A DNA stretch of 64,000 nt from NCBI GenBank assembly GCA_905250075.1, contig CAJNOP010000920.1, forward strand, positions 1-64,000, in the 5' to 3' direction. Below, in pieces: positions 34,801 through 46,600 of this stretch. The position numbers and the translations under genes are program-made. Origin of the DNA: Rotaria sp. Silwood1 (taxonomy: Eukaryota > Rotifera > Eurotatoria > Philodinida > Philodinidae). Numbering within the stretch: the first letter of the stretch is position 1; every line of letters starts with the position of its first letter. The notes under the pieces were generated by a model. The model saw nothing but the letters and a program-made list of their open reading frames with translations. It was not told the DNA's origin and did no database searches.

Positions 34801-37800
34801 CACCGAAATCACGAGGTCAAATTTGATAGAGATTACTGTTATTTCATGTTTTCTGTGTTCTTAAATTTATTGAAATTAGACTAACATTAGTTATAATTGA
34901 TTTAACATCAAAATATTGTCAATATCTTTTTGATTTAGCTTTGAAGCCATTTTATAATAGATAGGATAGTATTAGTTATGAAGTATTCGATTAATCAATT
35001 ATTATGGAAGACGATAAGATTTAGCACATTTTGTTTGATATTTGCTCACTGTCTCGAAAAAATCATGCGAAGAGAAATTTCTTTGTTTTCTTATTTCATA
35101 TATAAAATAAACTGTTCAATTACAAGTTATCGAGCTTTTCCCGCTGCATCTTGTGGTATATTTTGTTTATTAATACAACGTGTTAAATGATTAAATATTG
35201 AGATGAAAAAGCGTGTTAATCTGCATCAGACACTAGTGAAGTTTTACACAAAAAGAGTTCTTATCGAAATTTTAGTATTATGATACCAGTTGAATAGAGA
35301 TGAAATAGCATAGAGAAATAGAGCTTCATTTTCTCTATCACCTCACAAAGAAAGAAAATTTCCTCAAGCCTTCTATAAGAAAATAAGGTACATCCGCCAC
35401 TACTTTTGGGTACCCCTAAGTAATTATTTTCATCTAATTTTTCTGAATTCCAGTGAAACTACTTGACATAATGAAAAAAAAACGAGAGCTAAGAGAATAT
35501 ATGGATTAGACAAATAACAATGGATAAGCATCGACTATCAGTTTATCTATACATTTTTTTTTTGATTTTCTTTTTCTAATTTAACATTCATATCGACCAG
35601 AGCTAAAGCTAACGCTGGATTTTATTTCAAAAGCCATATGGGACATTTATAAAATTAAGTATTAAAAAGAAAAATATTAAAAATAATCGATATGAAAACA
35701 CAGAATTATCGTATCATCATCTCCTGTGCTTATCTCTGTTTAGCATGCTTTCGAACGTACATATTTCTTGTATATATTGTATCTGAATGGGTATTTATCG
35801 TTTTGTCTGATGTTGTGACTACAAATAAAGCTCGATAAATGCTGATGACAAGAAGTATGCAACATCTATAGATCTTAATATAAACGATTTACAATGAAAT
35901 TACTGTTTTTTTTCCCTAGGAGTCAAAAAAAGCTTTGATCTCTCTAGATTTTCTTTATTTCAGTGTCTTTATTTCTATTTTCTTATTAACCAGTATCGGT
36001 TACATGTCTATTCGGTGTTACCTACAAGATAATCTATTTCGCTGTATTCTTGACATCTGAAGAAGTCTCCATGGACTGGAACGGTTTTAGCATGGATCTC
36101 TTCTTCATTAATGGATGCGATCGTGAACTTGTCGTAATAGAGCCAATATCGATCTATCGAATGAGAGGTCTACGTTCATGATATTTGTTTCTGTTGAAAT
36201 ATTCTCGTCTGAAGAAAACATTCAGGAGGAGCTTCTAGCTCTTCTGCATGCAGACCAATTATAAAATCTAAATTGAACAGTATTCATCGAGAATAAGTTT
36301 TTATTTTAGAACTTTATCCGTCATCTGCTGATTTGATTCGAGATCGATTTGGTACAATGTTTGAATCGAAACGATTACAACCAAAAGAATTCACTCCAAA
36401 TATAGATAATCCATCAATAGAACTTGATACAAATGTTGAAAATATTTTACATTCATATTTTATGCTTTTTTGTCGTCGTTGTCATCGATATGATTGTTTT
36501 TTACATCGTGATAAACCAATAATACCTGATTTAAATACTGAATCAAAAAATTCTAATATAACCTATCGTCCATGTAATTCATATTGTTATCGAAGAAAAA
36601 CTTTATCATTAAATCAACAACGACGAAATAAAATTGAACTTAAACGAAGTTATAGTGAATTTATGAATAATACAACATTTAAAATTTCTAAAAATGGTTT
36701 TTATTCCAAACGTTTAAAATCAAGTATAAACAAATGTGAACATATATCATCAAAAATAAATTCAAATATTTATAAAAATGGTATTATTTTTAAACCATCA
36801 TTAAAACGAAAATTAAATGATGATATATTAAATTGGTCATCAAGTGATAAATTATTATTTCGTGTATTTCATACAATTTATGGTGATAATATATGTATGA
36901 TTGCTGATTTAATTGATAAACCATGTACACAAGTTTATACATTTTATTTAAATGAAATACAAATAAATGAAAAAAAATTATTTTTACAACGACAATTATC
37001 AACAATAAGTGCATTAACAATAGAGTCATTGTCAACAACATCATTAAATTCAATTGATGTAAATATTAATGGTGAAAATAAAAAGAAAAATATTAAACAT
37101 ACAACAATAAAGACAAATAATATTGAAGAACTGATTGACGATACAATAAAAATGTGTAATCAACAATCAGTAAATATCTTTGTTTTTTATTTTTATTTTC
37201 ATAGTTACTATCAAATGAATATATATCATCTTATTTTGAAATAGTTTTCAAATTCGATTGAATTGATTTATCTTTTGACTCGACAGAAGAAAATTGAAAT
37301 AATTCATTCTTTTAAACTAGATCTTTAGGTTTTTATTAGTTTATGAATTAAAAACAAATTAAGAAATAGAGAAGAAAGTTTATAGCAATGTTTCTCAGTA
37401 ACGGCTATTTTTCAAAAATAACGATTTTTTCAAATAAAGTTTGATGAAAGGTTTTTGGGATCAACGAATCTGAATCTTTTATCAGTTTTTCAAAATTGAT
37501 GAGTTTGATTTTAATCCTTGGTTTTGAAAAATAGCCTTTAACATAAAACTCCCTAGAATAGAAGACTATGAATTTTTGTTCTACGTAGAAGAGACGAGGC
37601 GAGTATAATGATAGCTGACTACTCCCCATAGGAAATAATAGACTTAGAGTTGTAATTAAAAAAAACCGATACTTATACATACATGAATAATTATTTTCTT
37701 TAATCTACAACAATATTTTGCTAGACTGATTAATTGACATTATATATTAATATTCTCATGAAAGACCCAACGTTAAAACTATTCTAGAAAATTTCGATAT

Positions 37801-38808
37801 GAATATTATTAATATTTGTTCATCTTATCCACAAAAAAAAAAGAAATTTTCATTTTCAGACAAATTCAATTCGTTCTACACCAAATCATTGTTCACCATC
37901 TCGTCGTTCTCATTCTTCATCATTTCGTCGTCAACGTAGTCATCAACATATATTATTAAATCATCATCATAATTTATTATTAGAACAAAAACGTCATACA
38001 TACTATCCATGTGATCATGATCGTTCAATACCCTGTAATGAACATTGTTATTGTGTACATTCAGGAAATTTTTGTGAAAAATATTGTTGTTGTTTATCAA
38101 CAAAATGTGATAATCGTTTTCTTGGTTGTCGTTGTCGTTCATCATGTACAACAAAACAATGTCCATGTTATGCAGCAGCACGTGAATGTGATCCAGATTT
38201 ATGTACACAATGTGGTGCAGATGATTTTCGAAATGGTAGTAATAATAATGAATTAATAACAAAATCTTCATGTTCATGTCATAATGTTGCTATACAACGT
38301 AGTTTACATAAACCATTATTATTAGCTGAATCTGATGTTGCTGGTTGGGGAATATTTACACAAGTTAATATTCAACGAAATGAATTTATTGCTGAATATT
38401 GTGGAGAAGTTGTAAGAAATTATTGATCAAGAGGAAAACAAAACAAATTTTTGTTTTTTGTTTTTCATTGTTTTTTTTTAGTTAACACAAGATGAAGGTG
38501 AATTACGAGGACGAATGTACGATACAATAGGTACAAGTTTTTTATTTGATCTTAATGAAGAATATATGGTTGATGCAACACGTCGTGGAAATAAAATACG
38601 TTTTGCTAATCATTCAATAAATCCAAATTGTTATGCTAAAGTTATTATGGTAAATGGTGATCATAGAATTGGAATTTATTCGAAACGTTTTATATTATCA
38701 GGTGAAGAATTATTTTTTGATTATCGTTATGGAGCTAATCATCATTTACGCTTTGTTGGTGTTGAAAAACATACTCCTGAAGATCAAGCTGATACATTAT
38801 TGCTGTGA
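31859..38808 (+). CDS. E(z): Enhancer of zeste (EZH) histone H3K27 methyltransferase
   Basis: Seven exons join in frame: 31859-31974, 32037-32253, 32314-32422, 32488-32682, 36310-37169, 37860-38411 and 38482-38808 (791 aa). This is the catalytic subunit of Polycomb complex PRC2, which methylates H3 Lys27. Seen in order: an N-terminal region with [11 protein letters not shown], matching the EZH2 block before the EED-binding and SANT parts; [14 protein letters not shown]; a SANT domain at about 388-430 ([19 protein letters not shown]); a Cys-rich pre-SET CXC region at about 550-645; and the SET domain at about 650-770, with [21 protein letters not shown] (N726-H727-S728) and [10 protein letters not shown] (Y764). 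All catalytic motifs are intact. The start follows an in-frame stop (TAA at 31853-31855). Intron 4 is 3627 nt and intron 5 is 690 nt; the others are short. The linker before SANT is rich in Asn, Lys and Ser. Confidence 0.95.
33370..34070 (-). pseudogene. Unknown ORF nested in the E(z) intron, frame-shifted
   Basis: Two overlapping minus-strand frames follow each other. The first opens at 34070 ([20 protein letters not shown]) and runs into low-sense sequence after about 33790. The second runs from about 33790 to a stop at 33370-33372 and reads like ordinary soluble protein ([40 protein letters not shown]). The switch lies near 33780-33800. No convincing short intron restores the frame; an AG at a plausible acceptor is present, but no donor fits in phase. 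I do not recognise the family. It may be a decayed gene or retrocopy, or a real two-exon gene with a splice I missed. Confidence 0.45.
35093..35416 (+). repeat. Dispersed repeat, copy 3 (in E(z) intron)
   Basis: Aligned by eye with 3370-3694: TATATAAAATAAACTGTTCA, then TTAATCTGCATCAGACACTA, GATGAAATAGCATAG, TTCTATAAGAAAATAAGGTA, and the shared end TACTTTTGGGTACCCC. Two copies end at the same GGTACCCC, marking one boundary. Confidence 0.65.
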
Positions 38809-39928
38809 TTTTCATCTACTTTTGTTTTCTTTCTTTTTTCTATTCCGTATTGTTGATAGAATGTGTATAAATCATTTTTGTTTTTTTCTTTCTCTCCGTA
38901 TATGCGCGCTCAGATATTGTAAAACATTGAAAAAGAAAAAGAAAATTTTTGTATTCATGAATGTAGTTAAGATGAATGTGCCTTTTGTTTTTCTTTCTTC
39001 TTTTTGGTGTTCTGATTGTTGTATAATAATTTTTTGTGTTTAGAATGGATAGAACATGTTTGTTTCTGTTGTGCTTCGTTTTTGTTTGAAGGAAATTTTG
39101 TTTAACTGAATGTACGTAATGGATTGACTATGATTCTTTTACAAAGAAGTTTGTTCATTTGTATTATTGTGACATAGACTTTAAAATAAGAAGCATTGTT
39201 GAATATGATCGACTATTTAAAATAACTTGTTTAATAATCTTGATGATGAAAACAGCTATTTGATGGTGTGGAATTAAGGAGATCGTGTTTTCATTAATAA
39301 TGTCAGTTCATAGTGAAAAGAGCCAAAGAAATTTTTTATACGAAATATTTACTAATCATCTTCGTTCACTAACAAAGGAAGTGTCAGAACCGATACCCAC
39401 CGTTTGAACTTATGTTGAACCTGCAAGAAGGATTCGAGAAGACTAGAAAGATTCATTTCCGTGGACTCTTGAAACCGAGTTAGACTTGTTTTAAGCATAG
39501 ATTCGGTATGAAATTTTGTCTATATAGGGTACGACTATGGACCTTGTCTTCACGTACCTACACACATATTATCATTCACATTGAAAAATGCACCAAACAC
39601 TCTGATATTAAGTAAAGCATTTGTGAATAAAGATTATTATTTGGATTGTTAATAATAAAATGAACAGTATAGACTGGTGAAATAAAATAATATATTCTTT
39701 TTTTCTTGTAACGAACCGCTTTACTAATAGAATTATTTGATTGGACAAAATGACTTCTATTGGTTGATGTATTAATAATGCCTCACTTCTAATATGATAC
39801 TAAGGTGTATCGAATAGTTAGTGTTGGACTGATCATTTAAAAGATAAAATTTATAAACAATTAAGAGATAATGTAAAAATCAAAAAAAAAAGTTCTTTAT
39901 GTCTTTGATTATGTGAAATTAAATAATC
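38809..39928. other. Downstream of E(z), no gene seen
   Basis: T-rich 3' untranslated-type sequence follows the E(z) stop. A GAATAAAG at about 39626-39633 could serve as a distal polyadenylation signal. No other feature is supported. Confidence 0.4.
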
Positions 39929-40501
39929 TTATTTGAGAATAGTATTTTTATTTGTGATACATTCAATCTTATAGACATATTCGACAGAGTTTTTCAGTAA
40001 AAGTTCATTTTCGAATTCTGAAATTTGTTTGCAGATTTCCGTTGATTCATTATGATTACAACAACATGGTTTTGATTGAGAAGAATATATTTGAATATAA
40101 ATCGATCCATGTGTATTATGTAATTGATTTCTATATGTTTGAATATCTACCAATATTTGATTTAAATCATTAGCAGTTTTTATATTTTGATCATTGTATT
40201 CATTTGTATTTAAATTGATCGTCATATGTGGAAGATTACTTTTTTTATGAAGATCACAATTTGAACATAAATCTTTTACATTATTCGGTGTTTGATTTAG
40301 ATACATTCGTTTGGAATTACTATTAATATTTTTATCACGATCATTGTTTAGATTGAAAACAGATTGACTATAACATAAATCAAGACTGCTTGATTGATAC
40401 AGATGTTTTAATGTGAATTTTTGCTGTTGCTTGGTTGATGCGTTTGCATTACTCTGCTTCCGTTGAGAAGAGATATGAAATGAAAGAGGGCTAGTTATCA
40501 T
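39929..40501 (-). CDS. Unknown 190-aa protein
   Basis: An uninterrupted minus-strand frame starts at ATG 40501-40499 and ends at TAA 39931-39929. The product is rich in Asn, Ser, Gln and Lys, with Cys clusters (DLCSNCDLHKK and KPCCCNHN). I recognise no domain, signal peptide or membrane segment. The length and the codon choice, like that of neighbouring genes, argue for a real gene or the last exon of one. The frame stays open 10 codons upstream of this Met, past a possible acceptor (T-rich tract then CAG at about 40540), so upstream exons are possible. It is convergent with E(z). Confidence 0.45.
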   Translation of the reverse strand: MITSPLSFHISSQRKQSNANASTKQQQKFTLKHLYQSSSLDLCYSQSVFNLNNDRDKNINSNSKRMYLNQTPNNVKDLCSNCDLHKKSNLPHMTINLNTNEYNDQNIKTANDLNQILVDIQTYRNQLHNTHGSIYIQIYSSQSKPCCCNHNESTEICKQISEFENELLLKNSVEYVYKIECITNKNTILK

Positions 40502-40739
40502 CGAATAGAAAACGACATTTTTAAAATACAAAAAAAACTGAAAAAAAAAGGCGCAAAGAAAAATATTTTGTTACATAGGAATATTCGTTTCAAAATCAAT
40601 TTGTTTGATTTTATCTCGCCAGAAGAAAACAATGAACATTGAAATATATATATATATGAATACTTCACCATGAGAATCATAAGTAGGAGACAAGTTTAAC
40701 ATTGAAGAAGAAAAAAAAAGGAAGAGTACCCTTGTATTT

Positions 40740-41080
40740 CAGTTACCTTCTGATTTCGAGCGGTTCCTAGCAGCAGATTCAATAGTCCGATATTCTCTCT
40801 ACAAATATGACTAGTTGTAGCTCTGGAGTGAGGACTGGTCTGAGGCAACATTCTTGCACTCAATTACTCGAGTTCCCCAGATACACAAATTACCCACAAT
40901 ATCAGACGTATCTAACAACATAGCCAACATGTTATCGAATAGGGAATACGAAACAAATAGCCGTTTAGTGCATTGTCCAGGATCATTTCATACTTGGTGA
41001 TACAGAGATTTGAACACAGGACCTTATTGATAGATGTCGAACAACTCAGTCACTTACCTATGGTAGTTCAAGTTCAGCAC
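40740..41080 (-). repeat. tRNA-derived SINE-like element
   Basis: On the minus strand an A-box-like TGACTGAGTTG (41052-41042) is followed 26 nt later by a B-box-like GTTCAAATC (41015-41007), ending in GTATCACCAAG. This is an RNA polymerase III promoter layout. The body runs on for about 250 nt of moderately GC-rich DNA, as in a SINE. The B-box 9-mer is the same as in the SINE-like sequence at 6740-6890. The far end is not defined. Confidence 0.45.
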
Positions 41081-42145
41081 TGAAAAGTTGAGAGAGCACA
41101 AAAAAATGAAGGTAAAGGATGTTGGTGTAAATGGAAATGTAGAGAAAATTACTATTCACTCACATTTATATACATTCATTGATCCTTCAACGAATATCAT
41201 ATGTACTGCCATTTTTTTTTCGTACTATACTTTCCTCGTGCTTATCGTTCCAGTCTCTATTATCAATATAATTTCAATTCATTCCAATAAAAATTTATTT
41301 TAAATCATAGAAATTGAACATTTTATTTGTTTCGAAATCTATCTACAGCAGATAGCAATAAATTATGAATGCTTAGTTGAACATAGGATTGACAATATTC
41401 TGACTGATTCGTTTATTTAAAAAAAAAATATTTATCCCCTGTCTTTTTGCATGAATACATTTTATTTAATAATTGAATTAAAATTATTCAGTTGTTTGAC
41501 CGAGTAGAAAAAAGAATAGTATCGCTGGATACCAATATAGATAAATATATACGTCATGGATAAAATCTCCAAAGTGCCATATCCATGAAGGCTAGATTTT
41601 GAAATAAAAGGAATGACAGTTTAACAATGTTGTATAATTAATTGAAGCCGCAAAAGAAACCTTAATTATACTGTGTGTGCGATGTTTCAGTAACAAAAAG
41701 AAACACATTGTTGCATACTATAATAACGAATAATCTGATTAAAACAAAAAATAAAGCATTAAAAACTAATATTTCCGAATCTTCCAGTTAAATACAAATG
41801 TTTTAATGCGAAATCATTGCTTGCATTAGTTGAAATCCAATGCCCATAGAAGGACAACCGCTGGCCATAGCTATTTGTCTTCATAGATTATACTAAGAGC
41901 ATTCGGCGTGTATACCATTTAGTTTTATATATTCGTAAATATAAATAGAAGACAATCATAATAAAGAGAACACCGAAACTTTTCATAAATATTTATGTAA
42001 TAAAAACATAAAAAGAAAGAAACATTATAATTATTAATCCACTACTGCTGAGTTTTAGATTAAATCTAAAACAAAAAAGAATAAGTCAATTCTCAAACAT
42101 TTGTATTCTATGTGATTAATATTATTTTCATCAGAAAAAGAAAAG

Positions 42146-42737
42146 AAATTATTGTTGAATTTTTTTAAAATGCCAGCCACCATTTTTCGAATAACTGTTC
42201 ATCATTGATAGCTATCGAGTTCATGTTTTAACCATTTGATAGAGCGACGCGGGGAGCGTCTATCTATATGAGACTCATTAGGACCAAAGAAGTTTTTTAC
42301 GGTACGTATTTAATTGATAAGAGTTTTCGTTACCAATTTTCATTAGTTTTCATAGAGACCTAGGCTTGAATTACACCAAAATGTAGCTCGGAGAGTACTG
42401 TATCTGTGATAAAATTTTCAGCTCTTTCTGTCATTGTCTCGAATACAATAGTTCGTTAAAATCCTGAGATTTTAACGCAAATTCAGGACCCTCCGAGCTA
42501 CATTTTGGTATAATTTAAGCCTAAGTGTCTATGAAAACTAATGAAAATTGGTAACGAAAACTCGTATCAATTAAATATATACTATAAAAAACTTCTTTGA
42601 TCCTAATGAGTCTCATATAGATAGACGCCACCCGCATCGCTCTATCAAATGGCTAAAACCTGAACTCAATAGCTATCAATGGTGAAGAGTTATTCAAAAA
42701 ATAGTGGCTGGCATTTTAAAAAAACCGACAATAATTT
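42146..42737. repeat. Long foldback (inverted-repeat) element, about 590 bp
   Basis: The left arm (about 42146-42395) and right arm (about 42485-42737) are close reverse complements over more than 200 bp, with an off-centre loop of about 90 nt. Matching landmarks: TTTAAAATGCCAGCCAC with GTGGCTGGCATTTTAAA, GTCTATCTATATGAGACTC with GAGTCTCATATAGATAGAC, and CAAAATGTAGCTCGGAG with CTCCGAGCTACATTTTG. Arms differ by scattered substitutions. It is non-coding and resembles a foldback MITE. Confidence 0.8.
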
Positions 42738-42989
42738 ATAGTACAAAGGTTTATAACGACGTAAGTTGCCAGAAAACTGTTCATTTGTTAATGGACAACC
42801 ATCATTGGCACTACTATCAGTAACCCATTACTTAGAAAAATGTATATTATTATTTTCAAGTGTAATATTAAAAAATAAATAAAGAAAGGGCCCTTATTAC
42901 GAAGCCAAAATTCATTGCTACAGAAAATAAAAATACATATCGCTTTCATCATGAATGTGCATAATGGAAAAGTATAAGATTGAAATAAA

Positions 42990-43650
42990 AAACTAATAGT
43001 AAACCATGCTGAATACTCACCTAATGGTGTTGATTGTAATAGACTAAGACTTGATAAAAACAGAGGAAAAAGAATATATTCAAGGCATTTACTTCATGGA
43101 TACATTTGCATTAGGAAGCTAACCTAAGATAGATAATATTGCACTGATACGAAAAAGTAAAGAATAACGAAGATTAGATAGATGATGACTCAAATACTCG
43201 AATTGGACCAATAACACCCCATATAATTGAAGCTAAATACAATGTTGTCACTTTCGAAAATTTTTATTCCAAATATTTATGAGTACGAATGTGATAATAC
43301 GCATTACTTGATAACCTTGAATTTGTGATGAAAGAATAAAATAAGCAACTTTTTGCATAATTTTTTGAATTTTTAGCAAATACTCATTGAATAGTAATAA
43401 TATGAATAATCATAGCAATGTCCTATGAAAACAAAAAGAAAATTTCAATAAATAAATAATTTTTTTCTTCTAAATCTTATACTAGCTGTGTTAATTCTTA
43501 TTTCAATAACACTATGTTGTTTTATCGTCAAAGAACTTTGCCATCGTTTATCAAATGAGTAAATAGTTCGAATAGATAATGTTGTTGCTAATAATTGACC
43601 TATTATTATTTGAATACTTAATGGTAATATGCATCAAGAAGAGCGAAATG
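42990..43650 (-). pseudogene. Possible decayed membrane transporter (OPT-like)
   Basis: On the minus strand, short frames separated by stops and frameshifts carry ASIIWGVIGPIRVF (about 43260-43215), then YSLLFRISAILSIL, LPNANVSM and STPLGEYSAWFTI. The WG.IGP.R.F signature followed by Y..LL, a proline-asparagine turn and a TP..Y..WF motif recalls the C-terminal part of oligopeptide (OPT) transporters. Spacing is imperfect and I cannot rule out chance. If right, it is a dead copy; OPT genes are typical of fungi, plants and bacteria rather than animals. Confidence 0.3.
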
Positions 43651-46600
43651 TGAACCATAACATTCATAGATAATTATAATTTGATATATTAATATATACT
43701 TCTTCATATAATCATTGTTTCATAAATTATAATCGTTGATTATTAATAAACCATAGAGAATTCTTGAGTCAAGTACAAACAGATAAATTTTTATTTAAGA
43801 TTTTGTTAATAATGTTGTTTTGTTGTAAATAAAGTTTCATTTTTTCTAATTGATAAAAAGAAAACTCGATTAATATTAGTTAGGATATTCGAATCTTCTG
43901 ACATTCTTTTTAAAAGATTGCCTACCCATCGACAACGTGCTATTTAATGCAGTGTCGTTACGTTTTTTTTTCCTTGACGAATATGTAGTTATCACATAAT
44001 AATCGATACATATATATGCTGAATTCATTGAAGCATATCGGGCATGGCCGATCGAAGAAAAAGAAAGCTATTATTGATCATATTATTCTTTTATCTCTAT
44101 CGTTTCAAAAAGTTTTTATTAAGTTCATATTTTTATACATAATTTAATCTTGGTTTTTTCAAAAAAATAGAAGTCTTTCGTAAATATTTAATTAAACTTG
44201 ATGATTTGGATGTTATATTATTATCTTCTAATTAAAGTTTAGACAAAATATGTATTCATATTTTTTTGTTATCATTCTAATCATATTTCTTTTCAAATTC
44301 AAAAAGAGCTTATAAAGATGATGGAAAAACTTCAAAAGAACCAATATTAGAAAACATAATTATTTTTTAAATAAATACTTCTATCGAAAGAAAAAATTTA
44401 TCTCAAAATTGATTATATTTGAAAACTAGAAAATGTTTGAGAGAGCTTAAAAAAGTTTATTGTCAATAATATTGACAGAAATTATCTGTCTACATTAGTC
44501 ATTGGGAGTTATTGGTTTTGATTTGCTCGTTGACATGATATGATTTTATATTTCTGTATGTGTGAAAGTATTTGAATACAGTTAAATTGAGGCAATAAAT
44601 TTTGTTTTCATATACACAAATGGTATTCTTAGAGTACAATTTGAATAATGAAGTCAGATTTTTAATAGCAATTATAATCTATATTAACTAGCGAGTTTTG
44701 ATGTTATAGTTCTTTATTGACTTTGAATTTTTTCTAAGTAATTATTTGATGTCTCTTTCGATTCATTATTTAAAATCAGATCAGTAATTGATAAGAGACA
44801 ATCGTGGAAATATCGAATCATTGGAAAAATCTCCAACAAGATGTATTAGGTAATTAAAAACATATTTATTAATATTTAAGTGTATATTAGCCATTCTATG
44901 TAAATCATAACCTACTTTCATAGAAAGCTGCTGCATCTCCATCTTAGATAAACGTAAAAATTTATTCCATCGTGTAGAGCATATTGATCTAAGTATAGAA
45001 CCTGAATCTTTCGAATAGTTTTTACAGAAATATAATCATTTCAATAGATTTTCTTTGACGAAATGGATGAGATGTCACTCAAATGTTCTTTTTTTCTGAA
45101 TACTATCAAACAAAAAATTGCTTAATGGTGCAAGCAAAATTTTAGAATATCTGATTGAGCAGAGTCTATCGCAGCTTATTGTGAACTGACTCATAAAGTA
45201 CACTATAGTCGATCTAAACGGACTTTCCTAATAAAATCTGGAATTCAAATATTGTTACGATTCGAGTTGTATGTATATTAACTATAAGAATACTGTTTAC
45301 AGCGATTATCGATAAAAATAATAATAAAGATAAGCTCAAGTCATCAAAGAAAATTTCTTGTCTAGTAGGCGACTAATACGAAAATCTATTGGACAACAAA
45401 CAGCTACTTTCCGAAATCGAAAGTCTCATTAGTTTTATGATTTTGTAAATATAAGATTTTGTCCTTTGTCTTTTAAAAACTTGAATACGAACCATGATAT
45501 TTTCATATTTCTAATAATTCATTTTTATCATCACCAACAATTATTATACAAGTATCCGTAACAATAATTTTAAGTAAGACATTACTCAGCATACGATTAC
45601 AGATTTTTCTTTAACTTAAAAATTAGATTTTCTTCTAGCGAAAAGCACAATAGATGCAAGTTAGTTGTACTTGTTATTCTTTTGATCAAATAATAGTGTA
45701 TTCATCTACGATCGTAAGTATCCTTCTTTGATATTGATTATATTAACTCGAAATCATTTTGATTCTAGAAGTAAGAGTATAAGTAAATCGAAGAAAATAA
45801 GTGCTCTTTGACAATTTAACAAACGAAAAGAATATTTTTTATCATTTTATGTTAATTTTCTTACTTACTAAGTTTATAGCATTAACAAAAAATTTTTTTT
45901 GTTTATATTATATATAATGATTATCCATTTTTCTTCATTCTATAATGACGACAAGTACTGCAGTAGTTTGTATCTAAAAGTTTGATTTTGAACGAAAAAT
46001 TTTATTGTTTTTGTTTTGGTATTTCTTATCGATCTTTAGTTTTGCAAATGATCATTAGCTGCAGGAAATGACACGATTAATTACTGCTTGGGAAAGTTAG
46101 ACGAATGAAAAAATCATACATAGAGAAAGTATCATAGTTCAAACAAAAAATTGTATTCATTAAGCATAAATTTTATGCCAATATCTTATACATAGATAGT
46201 CATTGAAACGATAATTCATATCAGACTATTATTGAGTCGTGCGCATAATGTATCTAATTCAGTAGAACAACTTTCTTATCAGTGTTAATATCCTTGATAT
46301 TTTTGTTTCATGTATTTTAAGACATTGGTTATATCGTTTATTGTCTTGTTAAAAGCGAATTTGGTTGGTGTATCCTCTATCATAGATCTTACCTTATTTA
46401 AATAATTAGATTGTTGAACTAAAATAAGATTATTGTATAATATCTATCATTGGATTTATACATCTACTTAATCATTAAATCCATTTTCAAGAGAACTCAA
46501 TGTGATTGCTGTCAATGCATTTGCTAATCTTTAATAAACTATTTTTTATTATTTTTATTTTTGTGTATAACGTGTAACCATGTTTTTCTTTTTTTGTATT

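Larger units (their letters stand above)
32683..36309 (+). other. 3.6-kb intron 4 of E(z)
   Basis: It begins GTAAGT and ends TTTTAG, and phase is kept (A|AA). It contains the broken minus-strand frame at 33370-34070 and the dispersed repeat copy at 35093-35416. The rest (32683-33360, 34200-35090 and 35420-36300) is AT-rich with no recognisable gene. Confidence 0.75.

Noticed and set aside
36790..37053. Minus-strand Leu/His-rich frame
   Set aside because: Shadow of the large E(z) exon.
37876..38277. Minus-strand His/Asn-rich frame of 133 aa
   Set aside because: Antisense shadow of the E(z) CXC exon.
38654..39043. Plus-strand hydrophobic frame overlapping the E(z) SET exon
   Set aside because: Out-of-frame reading of the SET exon running into T-rich 3' sequence; the hydrophobic residues come from TTT codons.
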